Source: Sulfurimonas denitrificans DSM 1251
GTDB lineage: Bacteria; Campylobacterota; Campylobacteria; Campylobacterales; Sulfurimonadaceae
Length of the DNA: 64,000 nucleotides
Assembly (NCBI RefSeq): GCF_000012965.1
Contig: NC_007575.1
Span: 1,116,001-1,180,000, forward strand
Direction of reading: 5' to 3'
The notes under the pieces are model-generated. The model was not told the DNA's origin. It saw only the letters and a list, made by a program, of their open reading frames with translations, and ran no database searches. Below are positions 1 through 7,629 of this stretch, piece by piece. The translations under genes were made by a program, and so were the position numbers. How positions within the stretch are numbered: position 1 is the first letter of the stretch; every line of letters begins with the position of its first letter.

Positions 1-596
1 CAGAAATGATAGAAATCAACCCTCTTGTAAAAACTGGAAGCGGTGAATTTTTAGCACTTGATGGAAAGATGGGATTTGATGATTCTGCTCTTGGTCGCCA
101 CCCTGATATTGAAGATATGAGAGATATAAGTGAAGAGGATGCTGATGAGCGTGAAGCTGGTAAATATGGTCTCTCTTATGTAAGTCTTGATGGCGAAATC
201 GGCTGTATGGTAAATGGAGCAGGGCTTGCTATGGGAACAATGGATACTATCAACTACATGGGCGGAACACCTGCAAACTTCTTGGATGTTGGCGGAAAAG
301 CTAATGCTGAGACAGTTGCAAAAGGATTTGAGATTATTCTTAAAAATCCAAAAGTTAAAGCTATATTTGTAAATATTTTTGGTGGAATTGTTAGATGTGA
401 TCGTATTGCAAATGGTATCTTAGAAGCTACTAAGCTTGTAGATGTTCATGTTCCTGTAATAGTTCGTCTTGATGGTACAAATGCAGAAGAAGCAGCAGCG
501 ATTTTAAGAGATGCAAACATTGCAAATGTTATAGCAGCTACAGATTTAGCTGATGGTGCTGCAAAAGCAGTAGCAGCTGCTGCGCAAGCTAAGTAA
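1..596 (+). CDS. sucC: Succinyl-CoA synthetase beta subunit, 3' part
   Basis: C-terminal half of the ADP/GDP-forming succinate-CoA ligase beta subunit; the gene starts before the window and the first complete codon is at base 3. The visible part has the end of the ATP-grasp domain (EINPLV, then [12 protein letters not shown]) and the CoA-ligase domain with the nucleotide-side loop [27 protein letters not shown] and [10 protein letters not shown], all typical of SucC. It forms a heterotetramer with SucD, whose gene begins 13 bp downstream. In an autotroph using the reductive TCA cycle the enzyme would run toward succinyl-CoA, feeding the oor enzyme encoded next; that direction is inference. 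Confidence 0.97.
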   Translation, partial: EMIEINPLVKTGSGEFLALDGKMGFDDSALGRHPDIEDMRDISEEDADEREAGKYGLSYVSLDGEIGCMVNGAGLAMGTMDTINYMGGTPANFLDVGGKANAETVAKGFEIILKNPKVKAIFVNIFGGIVRCDRIANGILEATKLVDVHVPVIVRLDGTNAEEAAAILRDANIANVIAATDLADGAAKAVAAAAQAK

Positions 597-609
597 AGAG
601 AGGTTTTTT

Positions 610-1482
610 ATGAGTATATTAGTAAATAAAGATACAAAAGTAATTGTTCAAGGTTTCACAGGAAAAGAGGGTTCTTTTCATGCTGAGCAGTGCTTAGCTT
701 ATGGAACTAAAATCGTAGGTGGTGTTACACCAAATAAAGGTGGAACTGAGCATTTAGGTCAGCCAGTATTTAACACTGTTAAAGAGGCTGTAAAAACTAC
801 AGGTGCAACTGTTTCTATGATATTTGTTCCACCTGCGTTTGTTGCAGACGCTGTTATGGAAGCTGCAGATGCTGGAATTGAGCTTGCAGTTATTATCACA
901 GAGGGTGCTCCTGTTCGTGATATGCAAGCTGCAAAAGCTTACGCAATAAAACACAACATGAAAACAATTGGACCAAACTGTCCAGGAATTATTACAGCTG
1001 AAGAGTGCAAAATTGGAATTATGCCAGGGATGATTTTCAAAAAAGGAAACATCGGGCTTATCTCAAAATCTGGAACTCTAACTTATGAGGGTGCCAACCA
1101 AGTTGTAAAACAAGGTTTTGGAATCTCTACAGCAGTTGGAATAGGTGGAGACCCGATAATCGGGCTTTCATACAAACAACTACTGCCAATGTTTGAAGCA
1201 GATCCAGAGACTCATGCAATCGTTATGATTGGTGAAATCGGTGGAGATTTAGAAATCCAAGCTGCAGCATACATAAAAGAGCATATTACAAAACCCGTTG
1301 TTGCATTTATTGCAGGTCAAACTGCACCTGCAGGCAAAAGAATGGGGCATGCTGGAGCAATTGTTAGCGGTGGCGCTGGAACTGCTGCTGAGAAGATGGC
1401 TGCACTTGAAGATGCTGGTGTAAAAGTTGTAGTGTCTCCAGCAGATATTGGAAAGGCAATAGCAGAGGTTTTAGCAAAGTAA
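610..1482 (+). CDS. sucD: Succinyl-CoA synthetase alpha subunit
   Basis: 290 aa, normal length for SucD. The N-terminal CoA-binding Rossmann domain has [13 protein letters not shown] and GGVTPNKGG; the C-terminal part has the phospho-histidine loop [14 protein letters not shown], whose His carries the phosphate during catalysis. An AGAGAGG ribosome binding site lies shortly before the ATG. Cotranscribed with sucC; oorDABC follows after a spacer with nested inverted repeats. With SucC it interconverts succinate and succinyl-CoA in the cytoplasm. Confidence 0.98.
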   Translation: MSILVNKDTKVIVQGFTGKEGSFHAEQCLAYGTKIVGGVTPNKGGTEHLGQPVFNTVKEAVKTTGATVSMIFVPPAFVADAVMEAADAGIELAVIITEGAPVRDMQAAKAYAIKHNMKTIGPNCPGIITAEECKIGIMPGMIFKKGNIGLISKSGTLTYEGANQVVKQGFGISTAVGIGGDPIIGLSYKQLLPMFEADPETHAIVMIGEIGGDLEIQAAAYIKEHITKPVVAFIAGQTAPAGKRMGHAGAIVSGGAGTAAEKMAALEDAGVKVVVSPADIGKAIAEVLAK

Positions 1483-1492
1483 TTTAAAGAAT

Positions 1493-1548
1493 TTGTGCGA
1501 GCCTCATTAGGTAACATATATGTTATTTAAGAAGCGTTATTAGCACAA
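1493..1548. repeat. Nested inverted repeats between sucD and oorD
   Basis: A perfect 14-bp palindrome TAACATATATGTTA (1512-1525) is nearly concentric with an outer TTGTGC (1493-1498) / GCACAA (1543-1548) repeat. No T-tract follows, so this is not a standard terminator. It could be an operator or a partial attenuator between sucCD and oorDABC. The repeats are directly visible; the function is unknown. Confidence 0.4.
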
Positions 1549-1597
1549 TTTAGAGTTACATTAATAAAACTTAGTTAATCTGTTTATGAAAACAAGA

Positions 1598-1625
1598 TTG
1601 ATGTTGATGGAGAAATTAACATCAA
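1598..1625 (+). promoter_or_regulatory. Possible leader hairpin upstream of oorD
   Basis: TTGATGTT (1598-1605) and AACATCAA (1618-1625) form an 8-bp stem with a 12-nt loop, about 50 nt before the oorD start. It lies inside the in-frame 5' extension of oorD, which argues that the extension is untranslated leader. Role not known. Confidence 0.3.
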
Positions 1626-1672
1626 ATACAAGTAAAAACTTACTTGGTAATTTAAAAAAAAGAGGAGAACAA

Positions 1673-2008
1673 ATGGGAGCTGCGATGATTCAATACCCAG
1701 GCAATGTGCCTGTGTGGGTAAATACAAGCAATTGTAAGGCGTGTGATATATGTGTATCAGTATGTCCTTCAGGTGTACTTGGAATGGTTTATGATGCATC
1801 ATCAACTTTGGGGGCTATGATTTCTGTGAATAATCCTGAATCATGTATCGGGTGCAATGAGTGTGAGCTATCATGCCCAGACTTTGCTATATATGTAGCT
1901 GATAAACAAGAGTTTAAATTTGCAAAACTTACAGATGATGCAAAAGAGCGTCAAGCTGCAATTATTGCAAATAACTATATGTCACTAGACCAAAAAGGAG
2001 CTAAATAA
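1673..2008 (+). CDS. oorD: 2-oxoglutarate:acceptor oxidoreductase delta subunit (ferredoxin-like)
   Basis: 111 aa from the ATG at 1673, chosen over an in-frame ATG at 1586 because a strong AGAGGAG site sits just before it and the family is about 110 aa. Two 4Fe-4S ligand sets are visible: Cys21/24/27/31 (CKACDICVSVC) and Cys58/61/64/68 (CIGCNECELSC). It passes electrons between the OorB active site and ferredoxin or flavodoxin. Its stop overlaps the oorA start (TAATG), so the two are translationally coupled. First gene of oorDABC, the order used in Campylobacterota. Confidence 0.95.
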   Translation: MGAAMIQYPGNVPVWVNTSNCKACDICVSVCPSGVLGMVYDASSTLGAMISVNNPESCIGCNECELSCPDFAIYVADKQEFKFAKLTDDAKERQAAIIANNYMSLDQKGAK

Positions 2009-3141
2009 TGGCAACTAGAGAAATAATTTCAAGCGGCAATGAACTTTCCGCTTTAGCTGCAAGAGACGCTGGATGTAGATTTTTTGGTGGTTATCCAATT
2101 ACTCCATCAAGTGAAATTATGCACGAGATGTCTGATTTGATGCCAGAAGTTGGCGGTGCATGTATACAGATGGAAGATGAGATTGCTGGTGTTGCTGCTG
2201 CAATTGGAGCTGGAATGAGCGGCGTTAGAACAATGACTGCTACCTCTGGACCTGGTATTTCATTAAAAGCTGAAAATCTTGGACTTGCTCAAATGACTGA
2301 AGTTCCTTTAGTTGTAGTAAATGTTATGCGTGGTGGTCCTTCAACTGGTCTTCCAACTCGTGTATCTCAAGGTGACGTTGCACAAGCAAAAAATCCTTCA
2401 CATGGTGATTATAAATCAATCACACTATGTGCTGGATCGCTCTCTGAGTGTTATACAGAAACTGTAAGAGCGTTCAATCTAGCAGATAGATTTATGCAAC
2501 CTGTTTTTGTTTTACTTGATGAGACCTTAGGTCACATGCATGGTAAAGCTGTTATTCCAACAGAGGATGAAGTGAGAGACGCTATTGTTCCAAGAAAACA
2601 GTTCGATGGACCAGCTGAAGAGTATTTTCCATATCAATGTGAGCATGATCAACCAGCAGTATTAAACCCTATGTTTAAAGGGTATAGATACCATTTTACT
2701 GGACTGCACCATGATAGAAAAGGTTTTCCAACTGAAGAGATAGAGACATGTAGAAAACTTATTCAAAGATTAGAGGATAAAGTTGAACTTCACAAAGATG
2801 AGATTGAGCTAAATGAAGAATTTTTTCTTGATGATGCTGAAATCTTGATTATTGCTTATGGTTCTGTTTCTCTTGCTGCAAAAGAGGCAATTCGTCACTT
2901 AAGAGCAGAGGGAATTAAAGCTGGTTTATTTAGACCAATCACTTTATGGCCAAGTCCTCAAGATAGAATGAGAGAACTTGCAGCTAAAATACCAAAGGTT
3001 TTATGTGTAGAGTTAAATATAGGTCAATATAGAGATGAAGTACAACGTTCAACTGGAAGACTTGATATTGAAGGTCTCTTTAAAGTAAACGGAAGACCAA
3101 TTTCTCCTTATGAAATTGTGAATAAAGTAAAGGAGCTATAA
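2008..3141 (+). CDS. oorA: 2-oxoglutarate:acceptor oxidoreductase alpha subunit
   Basis: 377 aa. N-terminal pyrimidine-binding domain of the pyruvate:ferredoxin oxidoreductase superfamily (FFGGYPITPSSEIMH, then QMEDEIAGVAAAIGAGMSG and TATSGPGISLK), followed by the C-terminal transketolase-like domain around LIIAYGSVSLAAKEAI. With OorB it makes the thiamine diphosphate site that carboxylates succinyl-CoA to 2-oxoglutarate (reductive TCA) or runs the reverse. Cotranscribed with its neighbours: 1-nt overlap with oorD, 1-nt gap to oorB. Homologues for pyruvate or 2-oxoisovalerate exist; the order with sucCD supports 2-oxoglutarate. Confidence 0.96.
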   Translation: MATREIISSGNELSALAARDAGCRFFGGYPITPSSEIMHEMSDLMPEVGGACIQMEDEIAGVAAAIGAGMSGVRTMTATSGPGISLKAENLGLAQMTEVPLVVVNVMRGGPSTGLPTRVSQGDVAQAKNPSHGDYKSITLCAGSLSECYTETVRAFNLADRFMQPVFVLLDETLGHMHGKAVIPTEDEVRDAIVPRKQFDGPAEEYFPYQCEHDQPAVLNPMFKGYRYHFTGLHHDRKGFPTEEIETCRKLIQRLEDKVELHKDEIELNEEFFLDDAEILIIAYGSVSLAAKEAIRHLRAEGIKAGLFRPITLWPSPQDRMRELAAKIPKVLCVELNIGQYRDEVQRSTGRLDIEGLFKVNGRPISPYEIVNKVKEL

Positions 3142-3142
3142 A

Positions 3143-4000
3143 ATGGCATTTAATTATGATAAATATTTAAGATTAGAAAAAATGCCGACACTATGGTGTT
3201 GGGGTTGTGGAGATGGCGTTATTTTAAAAGCTTTTGTAAGAGCAATTGATAAATTAGGTCTCAATAAAGATGATGTCTGTGTTGTATCTGGAATAGGGTG
3301 CTCGGGAAGGTTCTCATCATATATAGATTTTAATACAGTTCACACTACACATGGTAGAACAGTCGCATTTGCTACAGGAATTAAACTTGCAAATCCCAAT
3401 AAACATGTTATCTGTGTTGCTGGAGATGGTGATGCCTTAGCTATTGGCGGAAACCATACAATACATGGTTGTAGAAGAAATATAGATATTACTATGATTG
3501 TAATCAATAACTTTATTTATGGTTTGACAAATTCACAAACAAGTCCTACAACTCCGCAAGGTATGTGGACTGTATCGCAAAAAGCTGGTAATATTGACCC
3601 AACTTTTGACGCTGCAAATTTAGCTATAGCAGCAGGAGCTTCTTTTGTTGCAAGAGAAACTATGCTTGATCCTAAAAAACTTGAAAAAGTATTTGTAAAA
3701 GCGATAGAGCATAAAGGGTTCTCTTTCCTTGATATTATGTCAAACTGTCATATAAATCTTGGTAGAAAAAACAAGATGGCTTCTGCTATGGAGAATTTGG
3801 AGTGGATTGATAGTATTACTATTCCTAAGAAGAAGTATGATGAACTCTCTCCTGAAGAGCAGTTAAATAAATTTCCAACAGGTATCTTAAAAGAGGATAC
3901 AAACGCAGCTGAATACTGTGATATGTATGCAGAGATAATTAAAGTACATCAAGGCACTAGAAAAACAATTACTCAAAATGATTTTGAGAAAAAAATATAA
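3143..4000 (+). CDS. oorB: 2-oxoglutarate:acceptor oxidoreductase beta subunit (TPP-binding)
   Basis: 285 aa, usual length. The CWGCGDG motif near residue 20 and the thiamine-diphosphate/Mg motif GDGDALAIGGNH (about residue 95) with the following NN are clear. It carries the cofactor pyrophosphate site and pairs with OorA. The gap of one base after oorA and 11 bp to oorC indicates a single transcript. Confidence 0.96.
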   Translation: MAFNYDKYLRLEKMPTLWCWGCGDGVILKAFVRAIDKLGLNKDDVCVVSGIGCSGRFSSYIDFNTVHTTHGRTVAFATGIKLANPNKHVICVAGDGDALAIGGNHTIHGCRRNIDITMIVINNFIYGLTNSQTSPTTPQGMWTVSQKAGNIDPTFDAANLAIAAGASFVARETMLDPKKLEKVFVKAIEHKGFSFLDIMSNCHINLGRKNKMASAMENLEWIDSITIPKKKYDELSPEEQLNKFPTGILKEDTNAAEYCDMYAEIIKVHQGTRKTITQNDFEKKI

Positions 4001-4011
4001 GGAGAAACACA

Positions 4012-4566
4012 ATGGCTAGAACATTAATGAGATTTACAGGTGTTGGCGGACAAGGTGTTCTTCTTGCAGGTGAAATTTTTGCAGCGGCAAAAATTAAAGT
4101 TGGTGGACATGGATTAAAAACAGCAACGTACACCTCTCAAGTACGTGGTGGTCCAACTGTTGTTGATATCACGCTTGATGATGAAGAAATTTTTTATCCT
4201 TACGCAAATGATGGCGAAATAAACTTTATGCTTTCGGTTGCTCAGGTGAGTTATAACTCATTTAAGGGTGGAGTAAAAAAAGGTGGAACAATCGTTGTTG
4301 ATCCAAACTTAGTAAAACCTACGGATGAAGATAGAAAAACATGGAATATAATAGAAATTCCAATTATTACAATAGCAAAAGAAGAGGTTGGTAATGTTAT
4401 TACACAATCAGTTGTTGCTCTAGCTATTGCAAATACTATAATGAAGCCAATAGATAAAGATTCTTTAATAGAGACAATGCTCTCAAAAGTACCATCAAAA
4501 GTTCATGCAGCAAATAAATTAGCTTATGAGCTCGGTGAAAAATACGCACTAGAAGCTATCGCATAA
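4012..4566 (+). CDS. oorC: 2-oxoglutarate:acceptor oxidoreductase gamma subunit
   Basis: 184 aa gamma-domain protein of the same superfamily: N-terminal FTGVGGQGVLLAGEI, then the TSQVRGGPTVVDI segment typical of this subunit. Completes the four-subunit enzyme. A good AAGGAGA ribosome binding site precedes the ATG and a strong terminator lies five bases after the stop, so oorC is the last gene of the operon. Confidence 0.96.
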   Translation: MARTLMRFTGVGGQGVLLAGEIFAAAKIKVGGHGLKTATYTSQVRGGPTVVDITLDDEEIFYPYANDGEINFMLSVAQVSYNSFKGGVKKGGTIVVDPNLVKPTDEDRKTWNIIEIPIITIAKEEVGNVITQSVVALAIANTIMKPIDKDSLIETMLSKVPSKVHAANKLAYELGEKYALEAIA

Positions 4567-4570
4567 TTCC

Positions 4571-4600
4571 AAAAAACGGCTCTTTTGGAGCCGTTTTTTT
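4571..4600 (+). terminator. Intrinsic terminator of the oor operon
   Basis: CGGCTC (4577-4582) pairs with GAGCCG (4588-4593) around a 5-nt loop; flanking A6 and T7 extend the stem and supply the U-tract. It can work in both directions, but the minus-strand tetR gene ends at 4643, so it may serve both. Confidence 0.93.
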
Positions 4601-4642
4601 TAACCAAATTTATAATACTAAACAATATTATAAAATCTATAA

Positions 4643-5260
4643 CTATACCCTAATACTCTCCCAAAAAAAATCAACATGTTTTTCAAATTGAGTTGAGAGC
4701 GCATTTGTTGATAACGCATCAAATCTAAGCAGCGTAACTTGCAATCTAATGTAGAAGAGGGTGGATAAAAACTCATAAGCAACCATCATCGGATCTGCAG
4801 AACGAATAAGAGAATTTTGCATCATAATAAAAAAGGCTTCAGATAAAATCTTGATGTTTTCATTGTGAAATTCACTTATAAACTGCTCTCTAAGTTCTTG
4901 ATTTTGAAAAAGTTCAATCATCAAGAGCCTGAACATATTTTCGTTGTTTTTATCAAATGTAAGAAGCTTATATTGCATAGAAAATTTTTGTAAAAATACC
5001 TTTCCTTTTAGTGCAGATTCTTTAATATCACTATCTATTTGCGAGAATGGTGTAGTAAAAATATCTTTTGCAACGCATAAAAATATCTCTTCCTTGTTTT
5101 TAAAGTGATTATATAAAGCACTCTCTCTTATTCCTACCTCAGATGCTATTTTTCGTACGCTAGTAGCTTTAAATCCATGCTCAGAGAAGAGTTTGGATGA
5201 AGATTTTAGTATCTTTTGTTTTGTACCAGTTTTTTCTTTACCTATGCTAATTTCGGGCAT
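4643..5260 (-). CDS. TetR/AcrR-family transcriptional repressor
   Basis: 205 aa. The N-terminal TetR helix-turn-helix is clear at residues 14-60 (KILKSSSKLFSEHGF, then ASEVGIRESALYNHFKNKEEIF). The rest is the helical ligand-binding and dimer domain, too divergent to name a ligand. No efflux pump or enzyme is beside it, so targets beyond itself are unknown. Its start region faces an array of four near-identical palindromes (5281-5391), one of which sits just upstream of its own predicted -10 box. That strongly suggests autorepression. The other flank of the array is the RNase P RNA gene. Confidence 0.92.
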   Translation of the reverse strand: MPEISIGKEKTGTKQKILKSSSKLFSEHGFKATSVRKIASEVGIRESALYNHFKNKEEIFLCVAKDIFTTPFSQIDSDIKESALKGKVFLQKFSMQYKLLTFDKNNENMFRLLMIELFQNQELREQFISEFHNENIKILSEAFFIMMQNSLIRSADPMMVAYEFLSTLFYIRLQVTLLRFDALSTNALSTQFEKHVDFFWESIRV

Positions 5261-5280
5261 TACAGTCCTTTTCTATTGAT

Positions 5281-5391
5281 ATGAACAATCGTTAATATAA
5301 AAGAAATTATATATGAACAATTGTTAATTAAACCTTATGCGTAAAGAACAACTGTTCATAATAGCAAGTTTAAATATGAACAGTTGTTAAC
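5281..5391. promoter_or_regulatory. Array of four TetR-type operators
   Basis: Four 16-bp copies of a dyad with core GAACAnYYGTTm: 5281-5296 (ATGAACAATCGTTAAT), 5313-5328 (ATGAACAATTGTTAAT), 5344-5359 (inverted, AAGAACAACTGTTCAT) and 5376-5391 (ATGAACAGTTGTTAAC). Starts are 32, 31 and 32 bp apart, close to three helical turns, so all four lie on one face of the DNA. Position next to the TetR gene makes it the likely binder; binding itself is inferred. Confidence 0.85.
5306..5311 (-). promoter_or_regulatory. Predicted -10 box of the TetR gene
   Basis: TATAAT on the minus strand, 46 bp before the start codon. Operator copy 2 (5313-5328) occupies the spacer between this box and any -35 element, and copy 1 lies over the transcription start area. 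No clear -35 is seen, which is common in Campylobacterota. Confidence 0.55.
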
Positions 5392-5432
5392 TATGCCCAA
5401 AAAGAGATATAAAGGAATGATTCTGTACTATT

Positions 5433-5778
5433 TCATAGGTACAACAGATAGTTACTTGAATTTATTTCAAGAGGAAAGTCCGAGCTGCTATAAGAGAGTG
5501 TTCCATTTAACTAATGGCCGTAGCAATGCGAGGGAAAGTGCAACAGAGAGAAGACTTCCGCTTAGCGGTAAAGGTGAAAGGGTGGTGTAAGAGACCACCA
5601 GTCTCTATAGTAATATAGAGAGCTTGTAAACCCAACATGGCAGCAAGAAACAGATGGTCAGCCTCTTAAAGTAAAACTACATGTTTTGCTATGCTACTGT
5701 TTCGCTAGAGTTACTATGTGAATAGTAAAGTAGATTAATACTATTAAAACAAAACTCGGCTTACGTTGTACCTATTCA
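5433..5778 (+). ncRNA. rnpB: RNase P RNA (bacterial class A)
   Basis: Catalytic RNA of RNase P, which trims tRNA 5' ends. Conserved blocks are visible in order: GAGGAAAGTCCG (5471-5482), GTGCAACAGAGAG (5538-5550), GGTAAAGGTGAAAGGG (5567-5582), GTAAACCCAACATGGCAGCAAGA (about 5626-5648) and CTCGGCTTA (5755-5763). Helix P1 closes the molecule: ATAGGTACAAC (5435-5445) pairs with GTTGTACCTAT (5765-5775). Ends are set from P1 and are approximate. A 68-codon open frame inside it is not a gene. A possible -10 (TACTAT, 5426-5431) lies just before it, downstream of the TetR operator array. Confidence 0.95.
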
Positions 5779-5784
5779 TTTTAA

Positions 5785-5803
5785 AAGCCTATTTATAGGG
5801 CTT
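5785..5803 (+). terminator. Weak hairpin after rnpB
   Basis: AAGCC-TAT and ATA-GGGCTT can pair with one bulged G just past the RNase P RNA. The following sequence is only moderately T-rich, so termination here is tentative. Confidence 0.35.
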
Positions 5804-5877
5804 ATCTCACTATTTACTTTTTAATTGTAACCGTGGTGTAACTGTAAACACTTATTATCCATATAGAAGTTGTTACA

Positions 5878-5901
5878 ATTTAGCGCTAAATACGCTATAC
5901 T
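5878..5901 (+). promoter_or_regulatory. Palindrome and -10 box upstream of the 85-aa protein gene
   Basis: A perfect 14-bp palindrome ATTTAGCGCTAAAT (5878-5891) lies 4 bp before a good -10 box TATACT (5896-5901). The palindrome would sit in the promoter spacer, a position that suits a repressor or an activator of the MerR type. No regulator is identified. Confidence 0.4.
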
Positions 5902-5980
5902 AAGAAGTTAAATAAACTCAGCTTATTGGTTATATCTAGATATATTATCTAATATTAAAATCGTAATAAAGGGATTTTTT

Positions 5981-6238
5981 ATGAAAAAAACAGATGTAAC
6001 TTCATATGAAAATGGTGTAAGCATAAAATTTAGTAGCACAATAAAAAAGAATACTGTAATAGAAATGGTTAAAAAGTGTAAAACAGGCAAATGTGATTGC
6101 ATGAGTGATGAATCTAAACAAAAAATCAAAGATATGGATATAACTGGTTCAGATGGCAACATGGAATTAAAAATAAGTGGCAATCTGGATGTCGAAGAGA
6201 TAAAAAAAGCGATATCTAAATCAATTTTAATAAAATAA
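5981..6238 (+). CDS. Small Cys-containing protein of unknown function
   Basis: 85 aa, not recognised. Lys-rich, with a central cluster Cys33-x4-Cys38-x-Cys40 (CKTGKCDC) that could bind a metal or an Fe-S centre, and no signal peptide or membrane segment. The second half ends in a stretch (LKISGNLDVEEIKKAI) that looks like a beta-alpha element. An AAAGGGA ribosome binding site precedes the ATG. It appears to be monocistronic with its own promoter (5896-5901). Whether it is translated is likely but unproven. Confidence 0.7.
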   Translation: MKKTDVTSYENGVSIKFSSTIKKNTVIEMVKKCKTGKCDCMSDESKQKIKDMDITGSDGNMELKISGNLDVEEIKKAISKSILIK

Positions 6239-6364
6239 GATATAAAATACTTTCAATAGAATTTACATTATGTTAACCAATATATAAATTGATTAATAGC
6301 TTGAGACATAATACACAGCCTATAAGAGAAGAATTATAAACTATAACATAAGAGTAAAAAACTG

Positions 6365-6571
6365 ATGGAAAGAAAAGAACAACTAATTAACGATATTCAA
6401 AATCTATTAAACAGTTATGAAGACATTCACAAGACAAACATCAATCCCAATTTATTGAAATTTATGGACGAGGAGACTCTACTTAGCATTATAGGGTCAC
6501 TGCTTGATCAAAAAGAGAGTGCAAAAGAGTCTGATTTAGAGTGGCTTGAGGCATTTAAAAAATATAATTGA
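6365..6571 (+). CDS. Hypothetical small acidic protein
   Basis: 68 aa, no recognised family. Predicted mostly helical (long stretches of Glu, Lys and Leu), no membrane segment. The ribosome binding site is weak (AAGAG about 11 bp upstream). It precedes the response-regulator gene but a separate promoter lies between them, so no operon is implied. Codon use looks normal for the region, which is the main support. Confidence 0.55.
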   Translation: MERKEQLINDIQNLLNSYEDIHKTNINPNLLKFMDEETLLSIIGSLLDQKESAKESDLEWLEAFKKYN

Positions 6572-6623
6572 ATTAGTGTAGTTTTTATTAGCTAAAAACA
6601 GTTTGATTTGTTACCCAATTATC

Positions 6624-6632
6624 TGATATAAT
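6624..6632 (+). promoter_or_regulatory. Extended -10 promoter of the REC-RHH regulator
   Basis: TGATATAAT: a TGn extension plus a consensus -10, with transcription expected to start near 6639, 26 nt before the start codon. Confidence 0.7.
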
Positions 6633-6664
6633 CTTTTCATGATTTAAAAATAAAGGATCGTGCA

Positions 6665-7210
6665 ATGTCTAATATAGATTTGGTACAACTAACACAAGAA
6701 ACTAAAAAATTATCGGCGATGGTTGTTGAAGATGAGAAAGTCGCAAATGAGCTGCTCAGCTCTACTTTTAAAAATTTTTTCTCAGACGTAAGATCATGCT
6801 TTAATGGAAAAGAAGCATTAGAAACTTACTTAAAATCAGCTCCTGATGTTGTTTTTGTTGATATTATAATGACTGAAATGGATGGTATAGAGCTTTCTCG
6901 CAAAATTCGTGAGATTAACCCTACTCAAATTATTATTGTTATTTCTGCTAGCAATGATATTGAAAAAATATCAGAATCAATTGAGGTTGGTGTAAATAGC
7001 TTTATCCAAAAACCAATAGATACTAAAAAAATTATAGAACTTTTAACAAGCGTTGTTGCAATGGTTGCTAAGAAGAAAAAAATTGAGACAAAAACTTTCT
7101 CTATCTCTCTTCCATTAGATTTATATGAGATTGTAAATGAGAATGCTAAAGCAGAGAGCATCTCTAAAAATGCTGTAATCATAAGAGCGCTTCGCAGTTT
7201 TTACGAATAA
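6665..7210 (+). CDS. Response regulator with ribbon-helix-helix-like C-terminal domain
   Basis: 181 aa. Residues 17-132 are a CheY-like receiver: acidic pair Glu22-Asp23, phospho-acceptor Asp66 (VFVDIIMTEMDG), Ser94 and Lys116 (FIQKP). After a lysine-rich linker (136-143), residues 143-181 read like a CopG/Arc ribbon-helix-helix: strand KTFSISLP, helix 151-164, then ISKNAVIIRALRSFYE. That fold binds DNA as a dimer through the strand. This pairing is unusual, as most DNA-binding response regulators use winged-helix, NarL or NtrC outputs. No histidine kinase is adjacent, so the partner is unknown. The receiver call is firm, the RHH call is by eye. Confidence 0.85.
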   Translation: MSNIDLVQLTQETKKLSAMVVEDEKVANELLSSTFKNFFSDVRSCFNGKEALETYLKSAPDVVFVDIIMTEMDGIELSRKIREINPTQIIIVISASNDIEKISESIEVGVNSFIQKPIDTKKIIELLTSVVAMVAKKKKIETKTFSISLPLDLYEIVNENAKAESISKNAVIIRALRSFYE

Positions 7211-7217
7211 TTAAAAA

Positions 7218-7277
7218 AATTACTGAGTTTTTATATTTTATTAAGAATAAAATCTATATAATTTCGGCTCAGTAATT
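7218..7277. repeat. Inverted repeat flanking the tRNA-Glu promoter
   Basis: AATTACTGAG (7218-7227) and CTCAGTAATT (7268-7277) are perfect 10-bp inverted copies 40 bp apart, enclosing the -10 box of the tRNA gene. It could form a terminator-like stem for the preceding gene or be coincidence. Confidence 0.35.
7257..7262 (+). promoter_or_regulatory. -10 box of tRNA-Glu
   Basis: Consensus TATAAT 40 bp before the mature tRNA 5' end, giving a leader of about 34 nt to be removed by RNase P. Confidence 0.6.
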
Positions 7278-7302
7278 AAAACTGAAAAAAACGCTATAGA
7301 GT

Positions 7303-7377
7303 GGCCCCGTCGTCTAGCGGTCAGGATCCATGGTTTTCATCCATGTTACAGGAGTTCGATTCTCCTCGGGGTCACCA
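7303..7377 (+). tRNA. tRNA-Glu (UUC)
   Basis: 75 nt including an encoded CCA. Acceptor GGCCCCG pairs with CGGGGTC (one G-U); anticodon stem CATGG/CCATG (7329-7333, 7341-7345) holds loop TTTTCAT with anticodon TTC at 7336-7338; the T arm GGAGTTCGATTCTCC is standard. It stands alone, upstream of a glutamyl-tRNA synthetase gene. Confidence 0.97.
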
Positions 7378-7629
7378 CTTCATACACCTTTTAATCCTCT
7401 ATTTTACAATACTTTAAAATTTAAGTTTTCTCTGGGACATTTTTTTATTTTGCCCATTCAACAACCAAGTGAGACAATTTTATTTTCATAATGCAATTTT
7501 GAGTCATCAATTAATTGTGCAATTTTTAAGACATTTCTATACTACTACACATTCTTAGAATTGACGATAAAAAAACCTCTCCTCAGCTAAATTGCGATAA
7601 AATCACGAAAATTATTTTTAGGATTTTTA

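Noticed and set aside
1586-1672. Longer in-frame start for oorD
   Set aside because: The extension spans a hairpin, has no ribosome binding site, and the strong AGAGGAG site precedes the ATG at 1673.
3143-4000. OorABCD as pyruvate:ferredoxin oxidoreductase
   Set aside because: Motifs alone do not exclude it, but the D-A-B-C order and position directly after sucCD favour 2-oxoglutarate.
5384-5590. 68-codon open frame between the TetR operators and rnpB
   Set aside because: It runs through operator 4 and into the RNase P RNA; the sequence is explained by rnpB and shows no protein-like composition or ribosome binding site.
7378-7629. Small RNA in the tRNA-gltX spacer
   Set aside because: Two AT-rich imperfect repeats (AATGCAATTTTGAGTCA and GTGCAATTTTTAAGACA) are visible but no stable structure, promoter-terminator pair or known RNA motif.
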